Shown: positions 19,579 through 27,888, counted from the first letter of the stretch. The stretch: DNA of 64,000 nucleotides from Xenophilus azovorans DSM 13620 (GCF_000745855.1 NZ_JQKD01000005.1:242955-306954); one strand, 5' to 3'. Numbers and translations: made by a program. The notes: a model not told the origin generated them from the sequence alone.

Positions 19579-19908
19579 AGGCCGGTCGGCCCGGCTCGGT
19601 GTGCCCGATGGCCGGGCCGTCCATGGGCGACAGTCCCGCAGGCTCCCGGCCTTTCGGCGCATGTGGCCCGGTGGGGTGGAGTCGCCTTCGGCGAGGAACG
19701 GGACACATCCGGGGCGTGGCTCCGCCCGGCCACGCAGCACCTTGTCCGTGCGAACGATGCACCCGCGCGCCGGACTCACATTGACTGAGACTCAATCTAT
19801 CAAGCGCGCGGCAAAGTGTTTAGAGTCGCCTCGTAAAAAGCCAGCGCGACTGGCCGGCGTGGGCCTGCGGCACCGATCGCGCGCACCAATGATGGAGAGA
19901 GGCAGACA
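19579..19908. other. intergenic region with a hairpin after the LysR gene
   Basis: The 330 bp hold an 8-bp-stem hairpin overlapping the LysR stop (19566-19589, no T-run) and the dyad ATTGA-N7-TCAAT (19780-19796) about 110 bp before the next gene, a possible operator. I see no gene. Confidence 0.4.
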
Positions 19909-21075
19909 ATGAACACTGAACCTACCGGCACCGACCGAGCGCGGCTCCGCACCCTTTCGTGCATCGGAGGGGCGCTTGCAGCGGCGACCGTCGGATTGCC
20001 GTTCCGAGCGCGGGCAGCGGCGCGCGAGATCCACGTCGCGATGATGCTCCCCTTGCAGGGAGGCCAGGCCCGCCAGGCCGAAATGATCAGGCAGGGTGTG
20101 GACGGAGCGCTTGAACAGGCGAACCGCGCAGGGGGTATCCGGGGCCAGCACGTCAAGCTCCTGGCCATCGACAACGGGTACCAGGCCGAGAAGACTGTCG
20201 AGGCCATCGGGTCGCTAGCGGCAAGGGAATCCGTCGTCGCGGTGACCTCGCTGTTCGGCGGCCCGATCATCGGCGCCGCCATTCCGGCGGCGACCCGCGC
20301 AGGCGTGCCGATCGTCGGCGTGCTGCACGGAAACGATGCATTCCGCCGCCCGGGTACCGAGATCGTCACCCATGTGCGGGCGACGTTCGACGCGGAGATC
20401 CGCGCGATCGCCGCGTTGTTTCCCACCATTGGCAGAAGCCGCTTCGCCGTGCTGCACGCGACCGACAACTCGGGAACGGCGTTCCGCGCGCAGTTCGAGT
20501 CGGTGCTGAAGGCGCAGGGATTGCCGCTCGTCGCAGCCGTGCCCTATGAGCGGGACGTCACCGACTACACCGAGCAGGCGCGGAGCATTGAGCGCAGCGG
20601 CGCCGACGTAGTGGTGGTCGGTGGCGTGACCGCGCCCGGGATCGCCGCCATCCGCGCCAAGGTGGCGACGAAGCTGTGGGCGCAGATGGTCTGCCTGTCC
20701 ACGGTCGATGAGCGCTCGGTGTGGGAGCAACTGGGCGCCGACGCGGTCGGCACGGCCTTCTCCAGCGTCGTGCCGAACCCCTATGCGACGCTGCTTCCCC
20801 TTGCGCGCGAATACCAGGCGGCGATGAAGGCCCGGAGCTACGACCGGCTGTCCCTCAGCTCGTTCGAAGGCTACATCAACGCGCAGGTGCTGCTGGAAGG
20901 CCTGCGGCGCGCACCCGCGCTGACGCGCCCCGCGCTCCAGGGCACCCTGCGCGCGATGCAGGGGGTGTCCCTCGGCGGCGTCTCCTTCTCCGCGCCGGCC
21001 GAGGGAAAGATCGCCAGCGGCATCGACGTGGCGGACATCCTGGTGATGACGCACAACGGACGCATGCTGCGCTGA
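19909..21075 (+). CDS. branched-chain amino acid-type (LivJ-like) ABC transporter receptor
   Basis: A 388-residue periplasmic binding protein of the Peripla_BP_6 class. It has a signal peptide with a hydrophobic core at about residues 20-35, then the receptor start (IHVAMMLPLQGGQARQAE), the central LFPTIGRSRFAVL segment and a C-terminal GVSLGGVSFS region. Catabolic-cluster members of this class often bind aromatic acids. GGAGAGA precedes the ATG. No livHMGF permease or ATPase genes follow, so it is an orphan receptor. Confidence 0.85.
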   Translation: MNTEPTGTDRARLRTLSCIGGALAAATVGLPFRARAAAREIHVAMMLPLQGGQARQAEMIRQGVDGALEQANRAGGIRGQHVKLLAIDNGYQAEKTVEAIGSLAARESVVAVTSLFGGPIIGAAIPAATRAGVPIVGVLHGNDAFRRPGTEIVTHVRATFDAEIRAIAALFPTIGRSRFAVLHATDNSGTAFRAQFESVLKAQGLPLVAAVPYERDVTDYTEQARSIERSGADVVVVGGVTAPGIAAIRAKVATKLWAQMVCLSTVDERSVWEQLGADAVGTAFSSVVPNPYATLLPLAREYQAAMKARSYDRLSLSSFEGYINAQVLLEGLRRAPALTRPALQGTLRAMQGVSLGGVSFSAPAEGKIASGIDVADILVMTHNGRMLR

Positions 21076-21480
21076 GTACGCGGCCGGGACTGTCGGCTCC
21101 CAGAGCCGCTGCGGACCGGTGGCCGCGCTGCGGCGCGCGGAGCGACCGGCCATGTTGCCCGGTCGTACCTGCACGTGCTTCGGGGCGCGGACGGGTCCGC
21201 GTCGCACGGCATCCGTCGGTGGGAGAGGCGGGCCGCAGCGAAGGATTGCTTCCGGCCGTACCGACGGATCCCCTACATCGGAGGGCGGCGCGGGTCCACC
21301 TGGGTTTGCGCGAGATCAACATTCGTCCAGGACTCCGCTTGCAGCGGTTGACGCCCGCACGCTGGAGCTCTAGATTAATAGTTAGGTGACTAACAAAATA
21401 ATCACCTGCGCCTGCGGGGACGGCAGAACCTGCAGGGCCGGCCAGCCTGCACCCGCCGACGACGGCAGAAAGGAACGATC
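21076..21480. other. intergenic region upstream of a small membrane protein gene
   Basis: About 400 bp without a recognisable gene. The only structured element is the operator candidate at 21381-21394, inside an AT-rich stretch (21370-21405) that stands out from the GC-rich surroundings and probably contains the promoter of the gene at 21481. Confidence 0.4.
21381..21394. promoter_or_regulatory. palindromic operator candidate (GTTAG-N4-CTAAC)
   Basis: GTTAGGTGACTAAC has perfect 5-bp arms and contains the same 11-mer TTAGGTGACTA as position 5140 before the porin. It lies about 90 bp upstream of the gene at 21481. Confidence 0.5.
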
Positions 21481-21777
21481 ATGGACACGCTTCTGGGGAT
21501 TCTCGTGATTTCGACGCTGCTTGGCGGTGCGGCGACGCTGCTGTGGCTGAACCTGCAGCCCGAGTGGTGGAGGCTTCGGCATCCAGGCGCGCTGGAACTC
21601 CGGAAGTTCACCGCCCGGCGTCAGGCGCAGGCGGCAAGGCCCCAGGATGATCTGCCGGCGGACCGGGCGGCGGAGGTCCGGTGCACGTTCTGCGACCACG
21701 CACCAGCATGTGCGAAGCGCTTGGCGGCTGGGCACACGACGCCACTCAGCGAGTGCCCCAATCTGCTCCACCGCTGA
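21481..21777 (+). CDS. small Cys-rich membrane-anchored protein, DUF6455-like
   Basis: A 98-residue protein with one N-terminal membrane helix (about residues 4-23) and a C-terminal cysteine cluster: CTFCDH, then ACAKRL, then ECPNLLHR. This C-x2-C...C...CPN spacing resembles the DUF6455 family of uncharacterised proteobacterial proteins and suggests a metal or redox site facing the cytoplasm or periplasm. AGGAAC lies upstream of the ATG. It sits behind a shared operator motif, which ties it to the porin/pmd regulon; its function is unknown. Confidence 0.65.
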   Translation: MDTLLGILVISTLLGGAATLLWLNLQPEWWRLRHPGALELRKFTARRQAQAARPQDDLPADRAAEVRCTFCDHAPACAKRLAAGHTTPLSECPNLLHR

Positions 21778-21832
21778 ACCGCGGGGCCTGCCCGAGCGCC
21801 AGCGCGGCAGTCAAAGGTAGCGGGCTGCAAGG

Positions 21833-22264
21833 CTAGGGCGCGCGCGTTGGCGCGTGGAGGGCGCCGGCGCATTCGCCGAAGCCGATGTGTCGCGCTCCGT
21901 TGCGCTCGCACTGGGCGCGCAGGATGACGGTGTCGCCGTCCTCCAGGAAGGTTCTGTGCTCGCCCGAGGGTAGCTCGATAGCCCGCCGTCCGCCGACAGT
22001 ACGTTCGAAGAGCCGAGCCGGCCTGTTCTGGATGCGGCCCGGGCAGCGTACCCGATCCGAGCAGGTCGCTGGGCGCGAGGTTGCAGCAGCTGACCGTGTG
22101 GTCGGGTCACGAGCTGGGCCTGGGTCCACGAAGATCGAGTGCGACAGGCGCTCCGGCAACGGGCCCGACCGGGCCATCGCCTCGGTCTGGAGCCGCACCT
22201 CGAGCTGGAGGACGACCGAGCCACTGGTTCGGTTCCGTTCAGAATTCAGATAGGGCAATGGCTC
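21833..22264 (-). pseudogene. 3' remnant of a fumarylacetoacetase gene
   Basis: Two frames together match the C-terminal third of fumarylacetoacetase, the last enzyme of tyrosine/homogentisate breakdown: PLPYLNSERNRTSG and LQTEAMARSG in one frame, then NLAPSDLLGSGT and PGPHPEQAGS in another, then LPSGEHRTFLEDGDTVILRA and IGFGECAG near the end. There are at least two frameshifts and no 5' half, so it is dead. It abuts a decayed recombinase gene, suggesting an old insertion or deletion. Confidence 0.75.
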
Positions 22265-22666
22265 GGGGGCGCCGGGCGGTCTCGTACGCGCGCTGTCGGA
22301 AGTTGGCCAGTTCCATCTCGCGATGGCACCCTTCATGCCCAGCAACAAGCGGTCGTTGGCCTGCGCCGGATCGTAGATACCGTCGGCGCCGATGAGCAGG
22401 GCGTAGACGACGCAGCAGAACTCCAGTAGCGGATGCCGTCGCGCCCGTTGCGCGCCAGGCGCGAGGCCTCGATGCTCAGCACTGCGCCCGAGCCCCCAGG
22501 TCGTCGTCGATGACCTCAACGTGCTGTCATCCGAACTGGCGCGCGCGCTCGACAAGACGCATTGGCGGCGCTGGCTCTCCAGGTTGTTGTGCACCTGCTC
22601 CAGCGTCGATTGGCGCACGTACACGCACACCTGGCGCGCCAGGTGTTCAGCGCTGATCTTGCTCAT
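22265..22666 (-). pseudogene. decayed serine recombinase (large resolvase/invertase type)
   Basis: The start MSKISAEHLARQVCVYVRQS is the catalytic N-terminus of large serine recombinases (the serine of YVRQST), followed by NNLESQRRQ. After frameshifts come GADGIYDPAQANDRLLLGMKG and then, in a third frame, MELANFRQRAYETA, all in family order. The C-terminal DNA-binding half is missing. A short reading frame just upstream (to about 22800) is also broken. It is a fossil of a mobile element. Confidence 0.7.
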
Positions 22667-22831
22667 GCGCCTTCTCCTTGTCCTGCCTGCCGAGTTGCAG
22701 CGCGACGCTGCGCATCCACTGCTCCATCTGCTCGTGCAGCTGCTGCACGACGTCCTGCGGCAGCCGTGCAAGAGGTGGCAGATCGGTCTTCCTCGAACAA
22801 GGTGACCCGTCTCATCGGGCGCGGCGCCATC

Positions 22832-22877
22832 GCATCCTCATATGGCTTCCAGGGGGGTGACGGCTTAAGTTCGGTGG
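22832..22877. repeat. right-end remnant of an IS4-like element (copy A)
   Basis: About 45 bp, including CATATGGC and GGCTTAAGTTCGGTGG, match the 3' end of the IS4-type transposase remnant at 26508-26553 apart from several substitutions and one indel. The body of this copy is gone. Together the two copies bracket the dioxygenase genes in the same orientation. Confidence 0.6.
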
Positions 22878-23050
22878 ATGGGGGCGGTAGCCCGGGCATT
22901 TCATCAGCAAAGGGGCGGCTGCCTCGTGCCGACGCCAGTTACAACCGAATGCTCTGCGCCGCGTGGACGAGCGCATCGATTGAGCTCCGCAGTTGTGGTC
23001 GCGGTTGCGCTAGACGACGCGCGCGACCCGCCGCGCATCACGCACAGCTT

Positions 23051-23196
23051 GCGTGAACTGCGCAAATCGCGAAGAAGAGCGCGCACATTTTTCAAGTTTT
23101 GAGAGCCATAGCCACAGGGAAAACCCGCGATTTTGCGGTGATTGCTGCCTGCTGTGGCTTGGCATGGGCCTTGCAAAAAAGGGATCTCCCGCGAGG
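23051..23196 (+). repeat. 146-bp promoter/leader repeat, copy 1 (upstream of the dioxygenase)
   Basis: This segment aligns without gaps with 27126-27271; about 128 of 146 bases are identical by hand count. It includes a conserved upstream part (GCGTGAACTGCGCAAATCGC, possibly an activator site) and the sigma-54 promoter at 23160. Open frames across both copies translate to similar peptides, but the conserved promoter is the better explanation. Confidence 0.85.
23160..23175 (+). promoter_or_regulatory. sigma-54 (-24/-12) promoter of the ring-hydroxylating dioxygenase genes
   Basis: TGGCATGGGCCTTGCA keeps the invariant GG and GC of RpoN promoters ten bases apart, with TTGC at -12. Transcription would start near 23186, about 150 nt before the dioxygenase ATG. 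Such promoters need an NtrC/XylR-type activator, which is not in this window. Confidence 0.75.
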
Positions 23197-23338
23197 CACT
23201 ACCTCGGCGCCTTCGCATACCGATTCAACGGCCGCTCCAGCCTTCGAACTGCAACCTCGGCGCTCCACGCGGGAGCATCCGATTCGAGGGATGGCTGAGG
23301 TTCATGACTATTCAGGAAACACCAAGAGGAGATTGACA

Positions 23339-24706
23339 ATGAAACTGGAAAATCCGAACTCGCAACAAAACTACAGTGCCTTCATGGATCTCGAAGAAGG
23401 CTGGGTCTCACGACGCATCTTTCATGACCAAGAGATCTTTGACGCAGAAATGCGCCAAATCTTTGCTCGTGCCTGGTTGTTCGTTGCACATGAAAGCCAG
23501 CTTCCCAACGTCGGCGACTTCCTCACCACCCAGATGGGTAAGGATGCGGTGATAGTAAGTCGGCATCGGGATAACTCGATCAAGGTATTCCTCAATTCCT
23601 GCACGCATCGCGGCAATCGAGTGTCCTTCGTCGACGCCGGCAACGCCAAACGCTTTGTGTGCAATTACCATGGCTGGGCATTCGATACAGCCGGCAGCCT
23701 CATGGGCATGAACGAGGAAGTCTGCTACAGCCCGGGCGACATCGACAAGAGCCAAGCGGGGCTGAAACAAGCCACGGTGAGCAGCTACAAGGGCCTGGTC
23801 TTTGCCACCTTCGATCCGAATGCACCGAGCCTCGAAGACTTCCTGGGAGACTATCGCTGGTATCTCGATATTATTCTCGACAACGATGAGGGTGGCACTG
23901 AGTTGATCGGCGGGTGCATCAAGTCCGTCATCCCCACCAACTGGAAATTCGGTGCTGAGAATTTCATTGGGGATGCTTATCACGCCACCTGGGCACATGA
24001 TTCAGCTTGCAAGGCGATGAACAACGGCCAAGCCTTTCCGCCGATCGACTATGAGAATACGTTCCATGCTAGTGCGAACGGTTCTGGCCACGAGTTCGGG
24101 CTCGATGGCTTGGGCGACATTATGTTGCTCGGTCGCCCGAAAGTCACAGAGTACTACTTGTCCGTACTGAAGCCGCGTATCGAAAAGAGGCTTGGTGAAC
24201 TGCGTAAAACCATCTTCGGTTCAGTGGCTTCTGCCACGGTCTTCCCGAACGTTTCCTACCTGCCCGGCATTTCCACCTTTCGTACTTGGATACCAAGAAG
24301 TCCGTTCGAAACCGAACTGCGCACATGGGTCATCGTCAACCGCAACATGCCCGATGAAATCAAGAGGGAGATTACTGTCGGCGTAATGCAGACATTCGGG
24401 CCGGGTGGCGTTTTCGAAATGGACGATGGCGAAAACTGGGAAGGCTGCACGGCGGCCAACCGCGGATACGTGACCCGCAATGAACCTTTGCATTACCGCT
24501 GCGGGATCGGTCGCCAAGTGACCCACCCGGAACTTCCGGGCATCGTATACCGAGGTCAGTTCAACGATGCCAACCAGCGTGGCTTCTATCGTCGTTGGGC
24601 AGATCTGATGAACGCCAGTAGCTGGGCAGACGTTCCGGACAGAGGGGGCAATCGGCTTCAAGGGCATGAAACTCGCGATCTGCACAACGGCCTGAAAAGT
24701 CTGTGA
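23339..24706 (+). CDS. aromatic ring-hydroxylating dioxygenase alpha subunit
   Basis: The 455-residue catalytic subunit of a Rieske non-haem iron dioxygenase. The Rieske cluster ligands are Cys88/His90 (CTHRGN) and Cys108/His111 (CNYHGW); the mononuclear iron site is Asp212, His215 and His220 (GDAYHATWAH), as in naphthalene dioxygenase. The length and paired beta subunit place it with the naphthalene/biphenyl-type dioxygenases. It adds both atoms of O2 to an aromatic ring; the substrate is unknown. ATG 23339 follows AGAGGAGA. The coding region is less GC-rich than its surroundings, which points to transfer. Confidence 0.9.
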   Translation: MKLENPNSQQNYSAFMDLEEGWVSRRIFHDQEIFDAEMRQIFARAWLFVAHESQLPNVGDFLTTQMGKDAVIVSRHRDNSIKVFLNSCTHRGNRVSFVDAGNAKRFVCNYHGWAFDTAGSLMGMNEEVCYSPGDIDKSQAGLKQATVSSYKGLVFATFDPNAPSLEDFLGDYRWYLDIILDNDEGGTELIGGCIKSVIPTNWKFGAENFIGDAYHATWAHDSACKAMNNGQAFPPIDYENTFHASANGSGHEFGLDGLGDIMLLGRPKVTEYYLSVLKPRIEKRLGELRKTIFGSVASATVFPNVSYLPGISTFRTWIPRSPFETELRTWVIVNRNMPDEIKREITVGVMQTFGPGGVFEMDDGENWEGCTAANRGYVTRNEPLHYRCGIGRQVTHPELPGIVYRGQFNDANQRGFYRRWADLMNASSWADVPDRGGNRLQGHETRDLHNGLKSL

Positions 24707-24732
24707 CCCAATAAATCAGTCGGAGAATGACA

Positions 24733-25278
24733 ATGAGCAATGTAATGCAAGAACAGTTTGGTGCATCCGCAGCTTCGGTCGCCTTGGTCAACGAGCTTCA
24801 ACAAGCACTTTATCGTGAGGCCCGCATGCTGGATGGCGAGCGTTACGACGACTGGGTGGCGATGCTTGCCGATGACCTCCACTATCACATGCCCAGCATC
24901 GAGACGCGCTACCGAGCCGACAAAACCGACCAGATCGGCGATCTCAATCGAGCGGCTTTGTACAACGACAGTCGAGAGGATATCAAGAAGCGACTGGGCC
25001 GGCTCGCTACCGGGACCGCGTGGTCTGAAGACCCGGCGACGCGCTTCACCCACTTAATCTCGAATGTTGAAGTGGAACTCACCTCTAATGACGATGAGTA
25101 CCGTGTGTATTCCGCCTTCTTGGTCTACCGAAGCCGCAACGAGTGCGACCAGGATACCCTGATCGGCAACCGCGTCGACCTGTGGCGACGCACGCCGCAA
25201 GGACTGAAGCTCGCCCGACGGCTGATTCTGCTCAAGCAGAACTTGCTGATGAGCAAGAATCTCAACATGTACCTGTGA
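24733..25278 (+). CDS. aromatic ring-hydroxylating dioxygenase beta subunit
   Basis: A 181-residue beta subunit with the NTF2-like fold, which supports the alpha subunit in an alpha3beta3 hexamer. Recognisable family segments are LYREARMLDGERYDDWVAML near the N-terminus and FLVYRSRNE...GNRVDLWRRTPQGLKLARR in the last third. The start at ATG 24733 is preferred because GGAG lies 7 nt upstream; ATG 24727 would be too close to it. It is 26 bp downstream of the alpha gene in the same transcript. Confidence 0.88.
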   Translation: MSNVMQEQFGASAASVALVNELQQALYREARMLDGERYDDWVAMLADDLHYHMPSIETRYRADKTDQIGDLNRAALYNDSREDIKKRLGRLATGTAWSEDPATRFTHLISNVEVELTSNDDEYRVYSAFLVYRSRNECDQDTLIGNRVDLWRRTPQGLKLARRLILLKQNLLMSKNLNMYL

Positions 25279-25376
25279 TCTGAGACCAACTCCTGATTGA
25301 AGCAAGGCGGCTGTGCAAATTGCGACCGCAGTTGCCGTTTGCTGGAGGCTGCGCAGAGAAGACCGAGAACGATCAA

Positions 25377-25841
25377 ATGAAATGCAGTGAGGATTCGGAC
25401 CATGTTGGCGAGGCAGGTTTTGCTTGGGATGACCGATATTTGGTGGGCTACAAGTCGATGGATGTTACTCATCAAGATTTTGTCGCCTTGGTAGACGCGC
25501 TCTTGGTCGCGGATGATCTTCAATTCCCTTCCGCACTAGAGGCGTTCAGGAAACATGCAGAAGAGCATTTTTCCGATGAGAAGAAGTGGATGGATTCAGG
25601 TGAATTTCCGCATCGGGATTGCCATGTAGAAGAACATGAGAAAGTTCTTTCCTCGGTAATTGAGGTCCAGGCTCTTGTGGCTGGCGGCAACATTGCCATT
25701 GGAAGAGAGTTGTCAAAAGCGTTGAGGGACTGGTTTCCAGGGCATGTTGACTACATGGATTCAGCACTGGCCAACTGGCTCGTCCAAAGGCAGTTTTCGG
25801 GTACGCCCGTTGTGCTGAAGCGAAAACAGGCGAAAGCTTGA
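25377..25841 (+). CDS. bacteriohemerythrin
   Basis: A 154-residue single-domain bacteriohemerythrin, an O2-binding four-helix protein with a di-iron centre. All ligand motifs are present: His32 (MDVTHQD), His64-x3-Glu68 (HFSDE), His83-x3-His87 (HVEEH) and His123-x4-Asp128 (HVDYMD). ATG 25377 is chosen as the start; an in-frame TTG at 25320 is less likely. It lies about 100 bp after the dioxygenase beta gene on the same strand and may store or deliver O2 to the dioxygenase. The 3' end touches an IS4-type remnant at once. Confidence 0.85.
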   Translation: MKCSEDSDHVGEAGFAWDDRYLVGYKSMDVTHQDFVALVDALLVADDLQFPSALEAFRKHAEEHFSDEKKWMDSGEFPHRDCHVEEHEKVLSSVIEVQALVAGGNIAIGRELSKALRDWFPGHVDYMDSALANWLVQRQFSGTPVVLKRKQAKA

Positions 25842-26553
25842 AGATCCTCGATTGCCCAGTTTCCTTTGGGTATCCGGCCGGCTGGCTGGTGGCGCTGCTG
25901 AACGAGCGTGGCATCCGCTACAGCATGCGCTGCGACAAGGCCAATTGGGTGGCCATGCGTGCCTTGCTCAGCAGCGGCAAGGACCATGCGACGGTGACGC
26001 TGAAGGCGCCGGACCGCCAGGACGCGCTGGCCTACGAATGCTCGGGGCAAGCTCCGCAGGTGCGCCTGGTCTGTCCCAGGGGCGGGTGCAGGTGGGCGCC
26101 ACCAACCTGCCCGCCGAAGGCTTCCCGCGCTGGTGGTTCGCGGAGCAGTACCACCAGCGCTAGCGCATTGAGGAGGGGTTTAAACGGCTCAAGCACCGCG
26201 CCAAGCTGCGGTCGGTTTCTGGCCTGACTCAGCCGCCTTGCTGGTGGATGTGGCGGCCAAGGAGCTTGCCGACAACATGGGCTCGTGCTGTGCCGAGGCG
26301 CTGGCGAGAAGGCCGATCTGGCGGGCCGCCAGCGCGTGGGCAATCGCTCCTATGCGGCACAGCTGCTGCAGCGTGTGCTGCCCCGCGTCGTGCTGGATCT
26401 CGGATGCTTGGCGGCTTTGTTGGACAGGGCCCTCGAGATGTTAGTGGCCAACACCCATCGGCCTGTCAAACATCGATCCCAACCTCGACCGAGGCGCAAG
26501 TCCAAGCCGCATCCGCATATGGCCTACAAGGTGTGATGGCTTAAGTTCGGTGG
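25842..26553 (+). pseudogene. decayed IS4-family transposase, 3' part
   Basis: Segments in family order across several frames match IS4-type transposases: FGYPAGWLVALLNERGIRYS, then RCDKANW, DALAYECSGQAPQVRLV, FPRWWFAEQYHQR, IEEGFKRLKHRAKL and a basic tail PRPRRKSKPHPH ending at a TGA at 26534. Stops and frameshifts break it repeatedly and the 5' half is missing. The last 45 bp recur at 22832-22877. Confidence 0.7.
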
Positions 26554-26559
26554 CGCCGT

Positions 26560-27032
26560 GGACGAGGCGTTGAATGCGTTGAACTGCCTCACTCACCTCG
26601 CAGCCTACCCGTCCAGCATTCTTGCAGAGTTGGCTGATACCGAACTTGAGTCCCGCGTGTCATTGGAGCCGCCGCACGAAATCTTGATGCACGGGGAAGG
26701 CGTGCGGCGCATCCCTTCGAGAGCGACATCTGCGCCGGGGCACCGGTCGTATGGGATTTTCGGGAACAGGCTCACAGCACATGCCTCCGGCAAGGCCAAT
26801 ACAAGGCTAATAGTCACTGAGCAGGGCAACTCGTTGCACGTGCCCGCTTCCATGCCGGAGGCCATCGTGTCGGCCTCGGTCAGGGCGGGACAACCGGTGG
26901 CTGCGGGAGACCTACTGGCCTCTCTAGAAGCCCCTGACGGATGACAAGGACTGTGCGATTGAGAGCGCGCTTGCCCGACCAAGTGACCGCGTTCAGGCGA
27001 AAGACCTATTGATCGTGCTCGAACCGGCTTGA
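26560..27032 (+). pseudogene. remnant of a biotin-dependent carboxylase, biotinyl domain
   Basis: The later half reads as a biotinyl carrier domain like that of pyruvate carboxylase: LHVPASMPEAIVSASVRAGQ and VAAGDLLASLEA, then in a shifted frame AIESALARPSDRVQAKDLL and a final IVLEPA stop at 27032. The biotin-accepting AMKM segment between the two parts is lost and a frameshift lies there, so it cannot be biotinylated. The first half (26560-26800) I do not recognise. Confidence 0.55.
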
Positions 27033-27125
27033 AGTCACGATGGCTTCAAAACGACTTGGCCGCGAGCTCATGTCGCAACCGCAATTGAGACGCTGGTGGC
27101 ATGCCTGTGGGACGCAGCGCGGAAT

Positions 27126-27271
27126 GCGTGAATTGCGCAAATCGCGAAGAAGAGCCTGCACATTTTTCAAGTTTTGGGAACCTCAGCCTCAGGGGAAACC
27201 CGCCATTTTGCGGTGACTACTGCCTGTTGTGGATTGGCACGACCCTTGCAAAAAAGGGATGTCCCGCGAGG
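27126..27271 (+). repeat. 146-bp promoter/leader repeat, copy 2 (upstream of the Rieske ferredoxin)
   Basis: Gapless match to 23051-23196. The conserved blocks are the upstream GCGTGAATTGCGCAAATCGC, the CACATTTTTCAAGTTTTG stretch and the sigma-54 promoter. The sequences on either side of the two copies are unrelated, so the unit was duplicated or brought in with each gene block. Confidence 0.85.
27235..27250 (+). promoter_or_regulatory. sigma-54 (-24/-12) promoter of the Rieske ferredoxin gene
   Basis: TGGCACGACCCTTGCA is a full match to the RpoN consensus (TGGCAC-N5-TTGCA). Transcription would start near 27262, leaving a leader of about 300 nt before the ferredoxin. It should respond to the same activator as the dioxygenase promoter at 23160. 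Confidence 0.85.
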
Positions 27272-27565
27272 ACTGGTTGCTCACCTCTGCTTGCTTCACC
27301 TCATCTGATTGTTCATGAACTTTCGCCATACCTCGAATTTGATGCTACGGCGTAGGCACCGAGGTTACGACGTGACCGATCAGGCCAGCGCCGTCGCTGG
27401 AGAAGAACTCGGGCAACCACGCCCCGGGTTGAAACTGAATTCTGTTTTCTGGCATGGCTGGCTCCTCAGTCGTCGAGAGCCAGAGCACGGAGTTGGGAGC
27501 TCGAAAGACAAGCCTGTCTGAGCTTCATGACCCTTGAAAAGCTAATAAGGATTGGAGACGTCTCA

Positions 27566-27877
27566 ATGGTATGCAAGGTTAGGCTCTGTAAAGCAAGCGA
27601 AGTTGCACCTGGGCAAATGCTACGGATAGATGCAACGGACGCTCCGCCTCTGGCGGTGTTCAATGTTGATGGGAGCTTTTACGCGACCAGCAATGTCTGC
27701 ACGCACAACATCGCGCTGTTGACTGACGGCTATTTCGAGGGTGAGACTGTGGAGTGTCCCATTCACGGCGGATGTTTCAACGTCAAAACAGGCGAAGCCA
27801 CGAGCTTCCCCTGTGAAAAGCCTTTGCGGACCTACGCAGTTGTACGCGACGGCGACGAACTGTTCGCCGACGTTTGA
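27566..27877 (+). CDS. Rieske-type [2Fe-2S] ferredoxin
   Basis: A 103-residue Rieske ferredoxin that carries electrons to a ring-hydroxylating oxygenase. The cluster ligands are Cys45/His47 (CTHN) and Cys64/His67 (CPIHGG). ATG 27566 follows GGAG at 27553. Sharing the duplicated sigma-54 leader with the dioxygenase 4 kb upstream strongly suggests that it serves that enzyme. No reductase gene survives beside it; an ORF starting 12 bp later is cut by IS21. Confidence 0.88.
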   Translation: MVCKVRLCKASEVAPGQMLRIDATDAPPLAVFNVDGSFYATSNVCTHNIALLTDGYFEGETVECPIHGGCFNVKTGEATSFPCEKPLRTYAVVRDGDELFADV

Positions 27878-27888
27878 CGCTGGCCGCA

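Noticed and set aside
23053..27355. Similar small ORFs in the two 146-bp repeats (encoding NCANREEE-type peptides)
   Set aside because: The repeats differ by silent and non-silent changes alike and contain sigma-54 promoters; the peptide similarity follows from DNA similarity.
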